A stretch of 64,000 nucleotides of DNA from positions 249,123 through 313,122 of the forward strand of contig NZ_QZEX01000005.1 of assembly GCF_003646465.1 (NCBI RefSeq), written 5' to 3'. The DNA is from Chachezhania antarctica (lineage in GTDB: Bacteria > Pseudomonadota > Alphaproteobacteria > Rhodobacterales > Rhodobacteraceae). The notes under the pieces were generated by a model. The model did not search any database, was not told the DNA's origin, and saw only the letters and a program-made list of their open reading frames with translations. A program made the position numbers and the translations under genes. The first letter of the stretch is position 1; every line of letters starts with the position of its first letter. Of this stretch, positions 20,668 to 28,800 are shown piece by piece.

Positions 20668-20696
20668 GGAATGCCATGGGAAAGCATGGGTTGCAA
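20668..20696 (-). promoter_or_regulatory. Candidate dcw/UpsM promoter
   Basis: Read on the minus strand: TTGCAA (20691-20696) as -35, 17 nt, then CATTCC (20668-20673) as a weak -10. It would start a leader of the length known for the Rhodobacter mraZ mRNA. The -10 is poor, so another sigma factor or another site is possible. Confidence 0.35.
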
Positions 20697-20711
20697 CACC
20701 TTTTTATGGGA
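20677..20711. promoter_or_regulatory. Candidate MraZ boxes (TGGGN repeats)
   Basis: On the plus strand TGGGA (20677-20681), TGGGT (20687-20691) and TGGGA (20707-20711) lie on one 10-nt grid with one position skipped. TGGGN repeats with 5-nt spacers are the known binding pattern of MraZ. They overlap the candidate dcw promoter, as expected for autorepression. They are on the opposite strand to mraZ, which lowers certainty. Confidence 0.5.
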
Positions 20712-21448
20712 ATTTTCCGGAGCGGCGATGGGTCGAAGCGCTCTTTTCAGCGGAAAACTCGCCCGAAACCACCACATATAGCCTCAAGACCGAAAACCCT
20801 TGGCCAATGTAGAGAAATCATGGCGGCGGCGTGCTGTCCCATGAATTCCCCAAAAAATGGCGGCGACGCCCATCTTACCCGAATTTTCACCCTATGTTCC
20901 CCGATTTCCGGCACGAGCCGCGAACGCCCCGCGCGCGTACCATTCTATCCCATATTCGGAGTCCTGTCTCTGCATGCCGCGCGCAAAAGCGCGCCTTCGC
21001 AGGAATCACACCCGTCCTGGCCGACGGTGGCCCGACAGCCCGGACGCGAATCCACAGATCGTACCGCACCCGAACGAGTCGTCGGTCGCGCAAGAATCGG
21101 GATTTCGGTCGAACCGGGGCGAAACAGCCTGACACCCCTCAGGGAATGTCACGCGGGAGTGATGATGACGTTTGGGCAACGGGGCAGGTATCGCCCCGGA
21201 TTTCAGCGCAGCGCAAAAAAATTACGCATGAGCCCATGCACTTGCCGCATGGCAGCATTGCCGATCAAGGCGTTGTGCATCCGCAGCAATTACCGCATAT
21301 TCATCTCATCGAAACGCAAACGGGCGATCAAGCCCGGCGGTACAGGAAGACGGACCCAGAAGGGATCGCACTGTAAAAGGCCAGAGCAGGTCACCGTGAA
21401 GGATCGTAAGAAGACGGCGGCGGGCGGCCTGACAGCCCGCAGGAACAT
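20712..21448. other. Intergenic region without a recognised gene
   Basis: Over 700 nt between the mraZ control region and the CcsR-type hairpins. Several frames stay open, but the translations are Arg/Ser/Pro-rich, have no family features and no good ribosome site. A DUF1127 gene, the usual neighbour of CcsR RNAs, was looked for on the plus strand and not found. Confidence 0.5.
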
Positions 21449-21454
21449 ATGAAT

Positions 21455-21487
21455 CAGGTTCTCCTCTCCTCCTCCCTAGAGAACCTG
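21455..21487 (+). ncRNA. CcsR/cuckoo-type sRNA hairpin 1
   Basis: Perfect 9-bp stem CAGGTTCTC/GAGAACCTG (21455-21463 with 21479-21487) closing a 15-nt loop that contains CCTCCTCCC. An anti-Shine-Dalgarno CCUCCUCCC loop is the defining mark of CcsR ('cuckoo') RNAs of Rhodobacter and related alphaproteobacteria. Confidence 0.85.
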
Positions 21488-21493
21488 TTACTC

Positions 21494-21532
21494 GCGGCGG
21501 CATCCTCCTCCTCCCTGATGTCGCCGCTTTTT
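21494..21532 (+). ncRNA. CcsR/cuckoo-type sRNA hairpin 2
   Basis: 11-bp stem (21494-21504 with 21517-21527, one G-U pair) with 12-nt loop CTCCTCCTCCCT, followed by five T. It has the CcsR loop and also looks like a terminator, so RNA ends may form here. Confidence 0.85.
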
Positions 21533-21562
21533 ACAACGGCTCGGAAACGGGCCCAGGTTGCG

Positions 21563-21589
21563 CCGGGGATTTCTCCTCCCTCACCCCGG
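21563..21589 (+). ncRNA. CcsR/cuckoo-type sRNA hairpin 3
   Basis: 6-bp stem CCGGGG/CCCCGG (21563-21568 with 21584-21589) with a 15-nt loop carrying CTCCTCCC. It is the weakest member of the row, with a shorter stem and a slightly shorter pyrimidine motif. Confidence 0.75.
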
Positions 21590-21599
21590 TAGCATCTCG

Positions 21600-21634
21600 A
21601 AACGGCGGCCTCCTCCTCCCTTGGGCCGCCGTTT
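21600..21634 (+). ncRNA. CcsR/cuckoo-type sRNA hairpin 4
   Basis: 11-bp stem AAACGGCGGCC/GGCCGCCGTTT (21600-21610 with 21624-21634) with a 13-nt loop TCCTCCTCCCTTG. Last of the four; the stem ends in TTTCCC and may also serve as the array terminator. Confidence 0.85.
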
Positions 21635-21687
21635 CCCGTTTCGGGGGGCTTCCAGATTTTCAGATCATGCGCCCGGCCGTTGCCGCG

Positions 21688-21780
21688 GGGGCGCTGCCGC
21701 CGCACCCCCGGAGTATTCCGGGAAGAAAGTAAGGCACGATGTCCTTCTTCTCTTCCTCAATTACTCCCGCCCGGGGCGGA
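21688..21780. repeat. Palindromic intergenic repeat, family 2, copy A
   Basis: Two facing half-elements: CCCCCGGAGTATTCCGG with AAGAAAG (left, about 21705-21728) and TTCTTCTCTTCCTCAATTACTCC (right, about 21744-21766, quoted here only as position; core ATTACTCC). A GGGGGCGCTGC hairpin lies at the left end. It lies downstream of uvrD (minus) and downstream of the CcsR hairpins (plus). Confidence 0.75.
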
Positions 21781-21869
21781 CCAACGCGCAAGCGACACCT
21801 GCGCCCTGCCCATGAAAGCGCGCGCCCGGGCCACAGGCCCGGCGCCGAACACTCGCCGCAGAGCCTATG

Positions 21870-24206
21870 TCAGAACGGAATATCGTCGCTTCCCGTCACG
21901 AAGCGGGCGACCACCTTCTTGTGCCCTGCCTTCTCGAAATCGACGTCCAGCTTGTCGCCTTCGATCCCGGCGATCACGCCGTAGCCGAACTTCTGGTGAA
22001 ACACGCGCTGACCCATGGTGAAGGACGACACCGCTTCAAGGTCGATCACCATGTTGCGGCTTTCCTTGGGCTGCGACGTGCCCCGCTGCGCCGACCGCGC
22101 CTGCAGGCGGCGCCAGCCGGGCGAGTTGTAGACATTGGCCTCGGCCGCGCGCGTCTCGACGCCACCACCCCCGGCTTGCTGACCGCCCCCGTAAAGGCCC
22201 GGCGGCGTCAAGACGTCCACGTGATCGGCCGGCAGCTCATCGATGAACCGCGACGGCATCGACGATTGCCACTGACCGAATACCCGCCGGTTCGCGGCAA
22301 AGGAAATCGTGCAGACCTCCTCCGCCCGCGTGATCCCGACATAGGCCAGCCGGCGTTCTTCCTCGAGCCCCTTGAGCCCGGTCTCGTCCATCGAGCGCTG
22401 TGACGGGAAAAGCCCGTCCTCCCAGCCCGGCAGGAAGACGGCGGGAAACTCCAGCCCCTTGGCCGCGTGCAGGGTCATGATCGACACTTTCGCGCCGTCG
22501 CCTTCGGCCTCGTTGTCCATGATCAGCGCGACGTGCTCCAGAAACCCTTCCAGGTTCTCGAAGCTCTCCAGCGCCTTGACCAGTTCCTTCAGGTTCTCCA
22601 GCCGCCCCGGCGCTTCCGGCGTCTTGTCGTTCTGCCACATCGCCGTGTAACCGCTTTCATCGAGGACTTGCCCGGCCAGGTCCACGTGCGAGACATCCGC
22701 CTCCCCCGTCATCCGGCCCCAGCGTGCAAGATCCTCGACCAAGGTACGCAGCTGGCCCGCCCCCTTGCCCTTGATCGCGCCCTCCTCGATGGCGATCCGC
22801 GCGCCTTCGATCAGGTTCACGCCATGCTGGCGCGCCGTCACCTGGATGGTCTGCTGCGCCTTGTCGCCCAGGCCCCGCTTGGGCGTGTTCACGATCCGCT
22901 CGAACGCCAGATCGTCGTCGGGGCTGACCACCAGCCGGAAATAGGCCATCGCATCGCGGATCTCGAGCCGTTCGTAGAAGCGCGGGCCGCCGATCACCTT
23001 GTAGGGCAGACCGATCGTCAGGAACCGGTCTTCGAAGGCACGCATCTGGTGCGAGGCGCGGACAAGGATCGCCATCTCGTCCAGGTCGATGGGCCGGATC
23101 CCGCGGGTGCCCTTCTGAATCGACTCGATCTCGTCGCCCACCCAGCGAGCTTCTTCCTCGCCATCCCAATGCCCGATCAGGCGGACCTTCTCACCCTCGC
23201 TCGCATCGGTCCAGAGCGTCTTGCCCAGCCGCTTTTCATTGGCCGCGATCACGCCCCCGGCCGCGGCGAGGATATGGGGGGTCGAGCGATAATTCTGTTC
23301 CAGCCGCACCACGTGGGCGCCCGGAAAATCCTTTTCAAACCGCAGGATGTTGCCCACCTCGGCGCCGCGCCAGCCATAGATCGACTGGTCGTCGTCGCCC
23401 ACGCAGCAGATGTTCTTGTGCGTCGCCGCAAGAAGCCGCAGCCACATGTACTGCGCGACGTTGGTATCCTGATATTCGTCGACAAGGATATAGCGGAACC
23501 AGCGGCGATACTGGTCCAGCACGTCCTCGTGCGTCTGGAAGATATGGATCACATGAAGCAGCAGATCCCCGAAATCGACCGCGTTGAGCTCCTTCAGGCG
23601 GGCCTGGTACTGGGCGTAAAGCTCCGTCCCGCGGTGATTGTAGGCGCCGGCCTCCGCCACGGGGACCTTTTCCGGCGTCCAGGCGCGGTTCTTCCAATTG
23701 TCAATGATTCCGGCCAGCATCCGTGCGGGCCAGCGCTTGTCGTCGATGTTCTCGGCCCGGACCAGCTGTTTCAGCAGGCGCAGCTGGTCGTCGGTATCGA
23801 GAATGGTGAAGTTCGACTTCAGGCCCACCAGTTCGGCGTGGCGCCGCAGGAGCTTCACGCAGATGGAATGGAACGTGCCCAGCCAGGGCATCCCTTCCAC
23901 GGGCTGGCCCAGCATGTCGGCCACGCGCACCTTCATCTCGCGCGCGGCCTTGTTGGTGAAGGTCACGGCCAGGATCTCGTTCGGGCGCGCGGTGCCGGTG
24001 TTCATCAGGTGCACGATCCGCGCCGTCAGCGCCCGGGTCTTTCCCGTGCCGGCACCCGCCAGCATAAGGACCGGACCGTCGAGGATCTCGACCGCCTGGC
24101 GCTGCTCGTCGTTCAGCCCGTCAAGATAGGGCGTGGGCCGCGCAGCCATGGCGCGGGCGGAAAGGGACGCGGCTTCGAAGGCGTCCATATCGTCGAAACT
24201 GCTCAT
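21870..24206 (-). CDS. uvrD: UvrD/PcrA-type superfamily 1 DNA helicase
   Basis: 3'-5' ATP-dependent helicase of nucleotide-excision and mismatch repair. 778 aa with the SF1A motifs: Q motif LNDEQRQAV, Walker A AGAGTGKTRAL (50-60), VTFTNKAAREM, DEYQDTN (Walker B), GDDDQSIYGWRGA, LEQNYRS, TLHAAKGLEFPAVF and EEERRLAYVGITRA. The C-terminus ends in a Tudor-like domain (GQRVFHQKFGYGVIAGIEGD) typical of PcrA/UvrD. A LexA-type box sits about 40 nt before the start, so SOS control is expected. Confidence 0.97.
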   Translation of the reverse strand: MSSFDDMDAFEAASLSARAMAARPTPYLDGLNDEQRQAVEILDGPVLMLAGAGTGKTRALTARIVHLMNTGTARPNEILAVTFTNKAAREMKVRVADMLGQPVEGMPWLGTFHSICVKLLRRHAELVGLKSNFTILDTDDQLRLLKQLVRAENIDDKRWPARMLAGIIDNWKNRAWTPEKVPVAEAGAYNHRGTELYAQYQARLKELNAVDFGDLLLHVIHIFQTHEDVLDQYRRWFRYILVDEYQDTNVAQYMWLRLLAATHKNICCVGDDDQSIYGWRGAEVGNILRFEKDFPGAHVVRLEQNYRSTPHILAAAGGVIAANEKRLGKTLWTDASEGEKVRLIGHWDGEEEARWVGDEIESIQKGTRGIRPIDLDEMAILVRASHQMRAFEDRFLTIGLPYKVIGGPRFYERLEIRDAMAYFRLVVSPDDDLAFERIVNTPKRGLGDKAQQTIQVTARQHGVNLIEGARIAIEEGAIKGKGAGQLRTLVEDLARWGRMTGEADVSHVDLAGQVLDESGYTAMWQNDKTPEAPGRLENLKELVKALESFENLEGFLEHVALIMDNEAEGDGAKVSIMTLHAAKGLEFPAVFLPGWEDGLFPSQRSMDETGLKGLEEERRLAYVGITRAEEVCTISFAANRRVFGQWQSSMPSRFIDELPADHVDVLTPPGLYGGGQQAGGGGVETRAAEANVYNSPGWRRLQARSAQRGTSQPKESRNMVIDLEAVSSFTMGQRVFHQKFGYGVIAGIEGDKLDVDFEKAGHKKVVARFVTGSDDIPF

Positions 24207-24246
24207 GCGTGGAAGATACAGCGGAATGGACGGGCGTTAAAGACTT

Positions 24247-24261
24247 GTTCGTATTTCGTTC
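24247..24261 (-). promoter_or_regulatory. LexA (SOS) box upstream of uvrD
   Basis: On the minus strand GAAC-GAAATAC-GAAC, a perfect GAAC-N7-GAAC direct repeat, which is the SOS box of many alphaproteobacteria including Rhodobacter. A third GAAC lies 5 nt further upstream (24267-24270). It is centred about 48 nt before the uvrD start, a suitable position for repression. Confidence 0.82.
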
Positions 24262-24274
24262 GCTTCGTTCTTAA

Positions 24275-24435
24275 CGGCCCCCGAAGCCGGGGGGCCTGCC
24301 CCCGCCGCGCCTGTCGGCGCGACTCCCCCGAGGTATTTGGAGACCGGAGAAATCAGGCCCGTTTTGCGCTTCTTCTTTCTCTAAATACTCCGGGGGTGTC
24401 CGGGCCGCAGGCCCGGGCGGGGGCAGAGCCCCCTC
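24275..24435. repeat. Palindromic intergenic repeat, family 2, copy B (double)
   Basis: Two complete half-elements in opposite orientation. Left: GGGGGCCTGCCCCCG... ACTCCCCCGAGGTATTTGG; right: CTTCTTTCTCTAAATACTCC then CGGGGG and a GGGGGCAGAGCCCCC hairpin (24419-24433). Unlike other copies it lies between divergent genes (uvrD and the lldD-like gene), so it cannot simply be a terminator of either. Confidence 0.8.
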
Positions 24436-24478
24436 TGCGCGGGATGGGGCTGGACAACGGACGTGCGTCGGGCAACCA

Positions 24479-25624
24479 ATGCCGCCCATGGATCTGCATC
24501 AGAAATTCCCCGCCATCGATGACCTGCGTCGCCGTGCGCGTAAGCGAATCCCGCATTTCGTCTGGGAGTATCTGGACAGCGGCACCGGGACCGAGGCCAC
24601 GACCGCGCGCAACCGCACCGCGCTGGACCGGGTGGGATTTCAGCCGTCGATCCTGCACGGACCGATCGAGCCCGGGCTCGGGACCCGTTTCCTGGGACGT
24701 GACTTCCCCGTGCCCTTCGGCATGGCGCCCATCGGCATGTCGGGGCTGATGTGGCCACGGGCCGAGATCCTGCTGGCCGAGGCGGCGAAGAAAGCGGGGA
24801 TTCCCTACTCCATCTCTACCGTCGCCACCCGCACGCCCGAGGACATGGCGCCCCATATCGGGCCCGATGCGTGGTACCAGCTGTATCCGCCCAAGGACCC
24901 GGAGATCCGGCGCGACATGATCGACCGGATCAAGGCCGCGGGGTTTTCGGGCCTGATCCTGACCGTCGACGTGCCGGCGTCGTCGCGTCGCGAGCGGCAG
25001 GTGCGGTCGGGGTTGACCTCTCCGCCCGCGCTGACGGCGCGGCTCTGGACGCAGATCGTGCAGTGCCCCGCCTGGGCCATGGGCATGGCGCAGACCGAAC
25101 GGCCGACGATGAAGACCATCGAGAAATATGTCGACAAACAGCTGGGCCTGCCGTCGACGGCGCATATCGGGTACATCCTGCGAACCTCGCCCGATATCGA
25201 ATACGTGAAATGGCTGCGCGATGCGTGGGACGGACCCTTCATCATCAAGGGCGTCATGCGCGCCGACGATGCCGCGGCGCTCGAAGATGTCGGCGTCGAC
25301 GCGCTGTGGGTGTCGAACCATGCCGGCCGGCAATTCGATGGCGCCATGGCCAGTATCGAGGCGCTGCCGAAGGTCCGCGAAGCGACCGCCCTGCCTCTGA
25401 TCTTCGACAGCGGGATCGAAGGGGGCCTCGACATACTGCGCGCCATCGCGTTGGGGGCGGATTTCGTGATGCTGGGCCGGGCGTTCCATTTCGCGCTTGG
25501 CGCAATGGGGGAAGCCGGGCCTGCACATCTGATCGACCTGCTGAAGCTGGACATGGTGTCGAACATGGGCCAGCTGGGCGCGGCCACGCTGGGCGATCTG
25601 CCGACCCCGATCACCCTGTCATGA
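24479..25624 (+). CDS. FMN-dependent alpha-hydroxy-acid oxidoreductase (lactate dehydrogenase-like)
   Basis: TIM-barrel flavoenzyme that oxidises L-2-hydroxy acids such as L-lactate. Features: FVWEYLDSGTGTEATT (substrate loop), FPVPFGMAPIGMSGL (FMN binding), SISTVATRTPEDM, WYQLYPPKDPE, LTVDVPASSRRERQVR, FIIKGVMRADDA with the flavin Lys, and VSNHAGRQFDGA carrying the catalytic His. 381 aa. ATG at 24479 or 24488 could start; neither has a clear ribosome site. The exact substrate (lactate, glycolate, mandelate) cannot be told from sequence reading. Confidence 0.9.
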   Translation: MPPMDLHQKFPAIDDLRRRARKRIPHFVWEYLDSGTGTEATTARNRTALDRVGFQPSILHGPIEPGLGTRFLGRDFPVPFGMAPIGMSGLMWPRAEILLAEAAKKAGIPYSISTVATRTPEDMAPHIGPDAWYQLYPPKDPEIRRDMIDRIKAAGFSGLILTVDVPASSRRERQVRSGLTSPPALTARLWTQIVQCPAWAMGMAQTERPTMKTIEKYVDKQLGLPSTAHIGYILRTSPDIEYVKWLRDAWDGPFIIKGVMRADDAAALEDVGVDALWVSNHAGRQFDGAMASIEALPKVREATALPLIFDSGIEGGLDILRAIALGADFVMLGRAFHFALGAMGEAGPAHLIDLLKLDMVSNMGQLGAATLGDLPTPITLS

Positions 25625-25776
25625 GCGACGGATAAACCGGAACGTGCTCGCGGTCCCGGTCGGGCGCCGCTCTTTCGCATGCGACAGAAATCCTGTCATT
25701 TGTCAGCCGGCAATTCCCGCGTAACCGGCTGATCAGATGTCGGTATCGGATCTTTTTGCACGTGCAGCACCGTGCT

Positions 25777-25791
25777 AACTGTTTCACAGTT
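25777..25791. promoter_or_regulatory. Palindrome upstream of pyc, candidate operator
   Basis: Perfect inverted repeat AACTGT-TTC-ACAGTT, 56 nt before the pyc start. Suggests a dimeric regulator site; no regulator is encoded nearby. Confidence 0.4.
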
Positions 25792-25846
25792 CGGTTACAC
25801 CGTGCCCCGCACGCGCACCGATCCCCTCTGCGGCCAGGAGACCCCC

Positions 25847-28800
25847 ATGACCGAGTTCCGTAAAATCCTCATTGCCAACCGTGGCGAGATCGCCATCCGC
25901 ATCATGCGCGCGGCCAACGAGATGGGAAAGACGACCGTCGCCGTCTATGCCGAGGAGGACAAGCTGGGCCTGCACCGGTTCAAGGCGGACGAGGCCTACC
26001 GGATCGGCGAAGGCATGGGGCCGGTCGCGGCGTACCTGTCGATTGACGAGATCATCCGCGTGGCCAAGCTTTCGGGCGCCGATGCGGTGCATCCGGGCTA
26101 CGGCCTGCTGTCGGAAAATCCCGCGCTGGTCGAAGCCTGCGACCGGGCGGGCATCACCTTCATCGGCCCCAAGGCCGACACGATGCGCGCGCTTGGCGAC
26201 AAGGCCTCGGCCCGTCGGGTGGCCATCGAGGCCGGCGTGCCCGTGATCCCGGCCACCGAAGTGCTGGGCGACGACATGGACGCGATCCGCAAGGAAGCGG
26301 AGGAGATCGGCTATCCCCTGATGCTCAAGGCCTCGTGGGGCGGCGGCGGGCGTGGGATGCGGCCGGTGCTGGCGTCGGCCGAGCTGGAGACCAAGGTTCT
26401 GGAAGGCCGGCGCGAGGCCGAGAACGCGTTCGGCAATGGCGAGGGCTATCTTGAGAAGATGATCACCCGCGCCCGGCACGTGGAGGTCCAGATCCTCGGC
26501 GACAAGCATGGCGGCATGTACCACCTGTTCGAACGGGATTGTTCCGTCCAGCGGCGCAACCAGAAGGTCGTCGAACGCGCCCCCGCGCCCTACCTGACGG
26601 AAGAGCAGCGCGCCGAGATATGCGAGCTGGGCTACCGCATCTGCAAGCACGTTAATTACGAATGCGCGGGCACGGTCGAGTTCCTGATGGATATGGAAAC
26701 AAGCCAGTTCTACTTTATCGAAGTGAACCCCCGCGTGCAGGTGGAACATACGGTGACCGAGGAAGTGACCGGCATCGACATCGTCCGCGCCCAGATCCTG
26801 ATCGCCGAAGGCAAGACCGTGGCCGAGGCCACCGGCAAGGACAGCCAGGACGATATCCGCCTGAACGGCCATGCACTGCAGACCCGGATCACGACAGAGG
26901 ATCCGCAGAACAACTTCATCCCCGATTACGGCCGCCTGACGGCCTATCGTTCGGCCACCGGGATGGGCATTCGTCTGGACGGTGGCACGGCCTATGCGGG
27001 CGGCGTGATCACGCGCTATTACGACAGCCTGCTGACCAAGGTCACTGCCTGGGCCCCTGCGCCTGAAATGGCGATCAAGCGGATGGACCGTGCCTTGCGC
27101 GAGTTCCGGATCCGGGGTGTTTCCACCAACATCGCCTTCGTCGAGAACCTGCTGAAGCACCCGACGTTCCTCGATTACTCCTATACGACGAAATTCATCG
27201 ACGACACGCCGGAGCTGTTCCAGTTCGCCTCGCGCCAGGACCGCGGCACCAAGGTTCTGACCTATATCGCCGACATCACGGTGAACGGGCACCCGGAGAC
27301 GAAGGACCGCCCCCGCCCACCGGCCGAATCGAAGGAACCCCGCCCGCCTGCGCAAAAGGCCGAGCCGATGATGGGCACGCGCAACCTGCTGGAACAGAAG
27401 GGCCCGCAGGCAGTGGCCGACTGGATGGTGGCACAGCGCCAGTTGCTGATGACCGACACGACAATGCGCGACGGGCACCAGTCTCTGCTGGCCACGCGGA
27501 TGCGCTCGCACGACATGGTGAAGGTGGCGCCGGCTTACGCCGCCAACCTGCCGCAACTCTTCAGCGTCGAATGCTGGGGCGGTGCAACCTTCGATGTCGC
27601 CTACCGCTTCCTGCATGAATGCCCGTGGCAACGCCTGCGCGATCTGCGCGAGCGGATGCCCAATGTCATGACGCAGATGCTGCTGCGCGGCTCGAACGGG
27701 GTGGGCTACACGAACTATCCCGACAACGTGGTGCAAAGCTTCGTGGCCCAGGCCGCCGAAACGGGCATCGACGTGTTCCGTGTCTTCGATCCGCTGAACT
27801 GGGTCGAAAACATGCGCGTATCGATGGATGCGGTGCTGGAATCGGGCAAGGTGCTGGAAGGCGCCATCTGCTATACCGGAGACATCCACGACCCCGACCG
27901 CGCCAAGTATGACCTGAAATACTATGTCGAGATGGGTAAGGCCCTGAAGGAGGCCGGGACCCACATCCTTGGCCTGAAGGACATGGGCGGGCTGGTGAAG
28001 CCGCGCGCCGCAAGTGCGCTGGTCAAGGCGCTGAAGGAAGAGGTCGGGCTGCCGATCCACTTCCATACGCATGACACGGCGGGCATCGCCTGCGCCTCGA
28101 TCCTCGCCGCGGCCGAGGCCGGGGTGGATGCCGTCGACGGCGCGATGGATGCGCTTTCGGGCAATACCTCGCAGGCGACGATGGGCACGCTGGTCGAGGC
28201 GTTGAAGGGCACGGAGCGCGACACGGGACTGGATATCGCGGCGATCCGAGACATCTCGAACTACTGGGAGAGTGTCCGCAAGCAATACGCGGCCTTCGAA
28301 TCCGATCTTCAAGCGCCCTCGTCCGAGGTCTACCTGCACGAGATGCCGGGCGGACAGTTCACCAACCTCAAGGCGCAGGCGCGGTCGATGGGGCTGGAAG
28401 AACGCTGGAGCGAGGTCGCCCGGACCTATGCCGACGTGAACCAGCTCTTCGGCGACGTGATCAAGGTGACGCCCATCGCCAAGACGGTGGGCGATCTGAC
28501 GCTGCTGCTGGTCAGCCAGGGCCTCACGACCGAAGACCTGATGAAGCCCGAGACAGAGTTTTCGTTCCCCGACAGCGTGATCACGTTGATGAAGGGCTAC
28601 GTGGGCCAGGCCCATGGCGGCTTCCCGCCCGAGGTGGTGAAGAAGGTGTTGAAGGACGAGAAACCGATCACCGTCCGCCCCGGCTCGCTGCTTGAACCCG
28701 CCGACATGGAGGCCGAGCGCACCAAGCTGGCCGAGACCTACGAGGTCGAGATCGATGACGAGGATCTGAACGGCTACATGATGTATCCCAAGGTCTTCAC

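Noticed and set aside
20495-21440. RNase P RNA upstream of mraZ
   Set aside because: The conserved GAGGAAAGTCCGG and ACAGAA blocks are absent on both strands.
20676-21452. Plus-strand open frame of 258 codons between mraZ and uvrD
   Set aside because: No ribosome site, no domain, low-complexity Arg/Pro/Ser content; overlaps the leader control region.
21449-21592. 47-codon ORF running through the first three CcsR-type hairpins, with AGGA before its ATG
   Set aside because: Its Ser/Leu runs come from the repeated TCCTCCTCC loops; the RNA stems explain the sequence better than a peptide.
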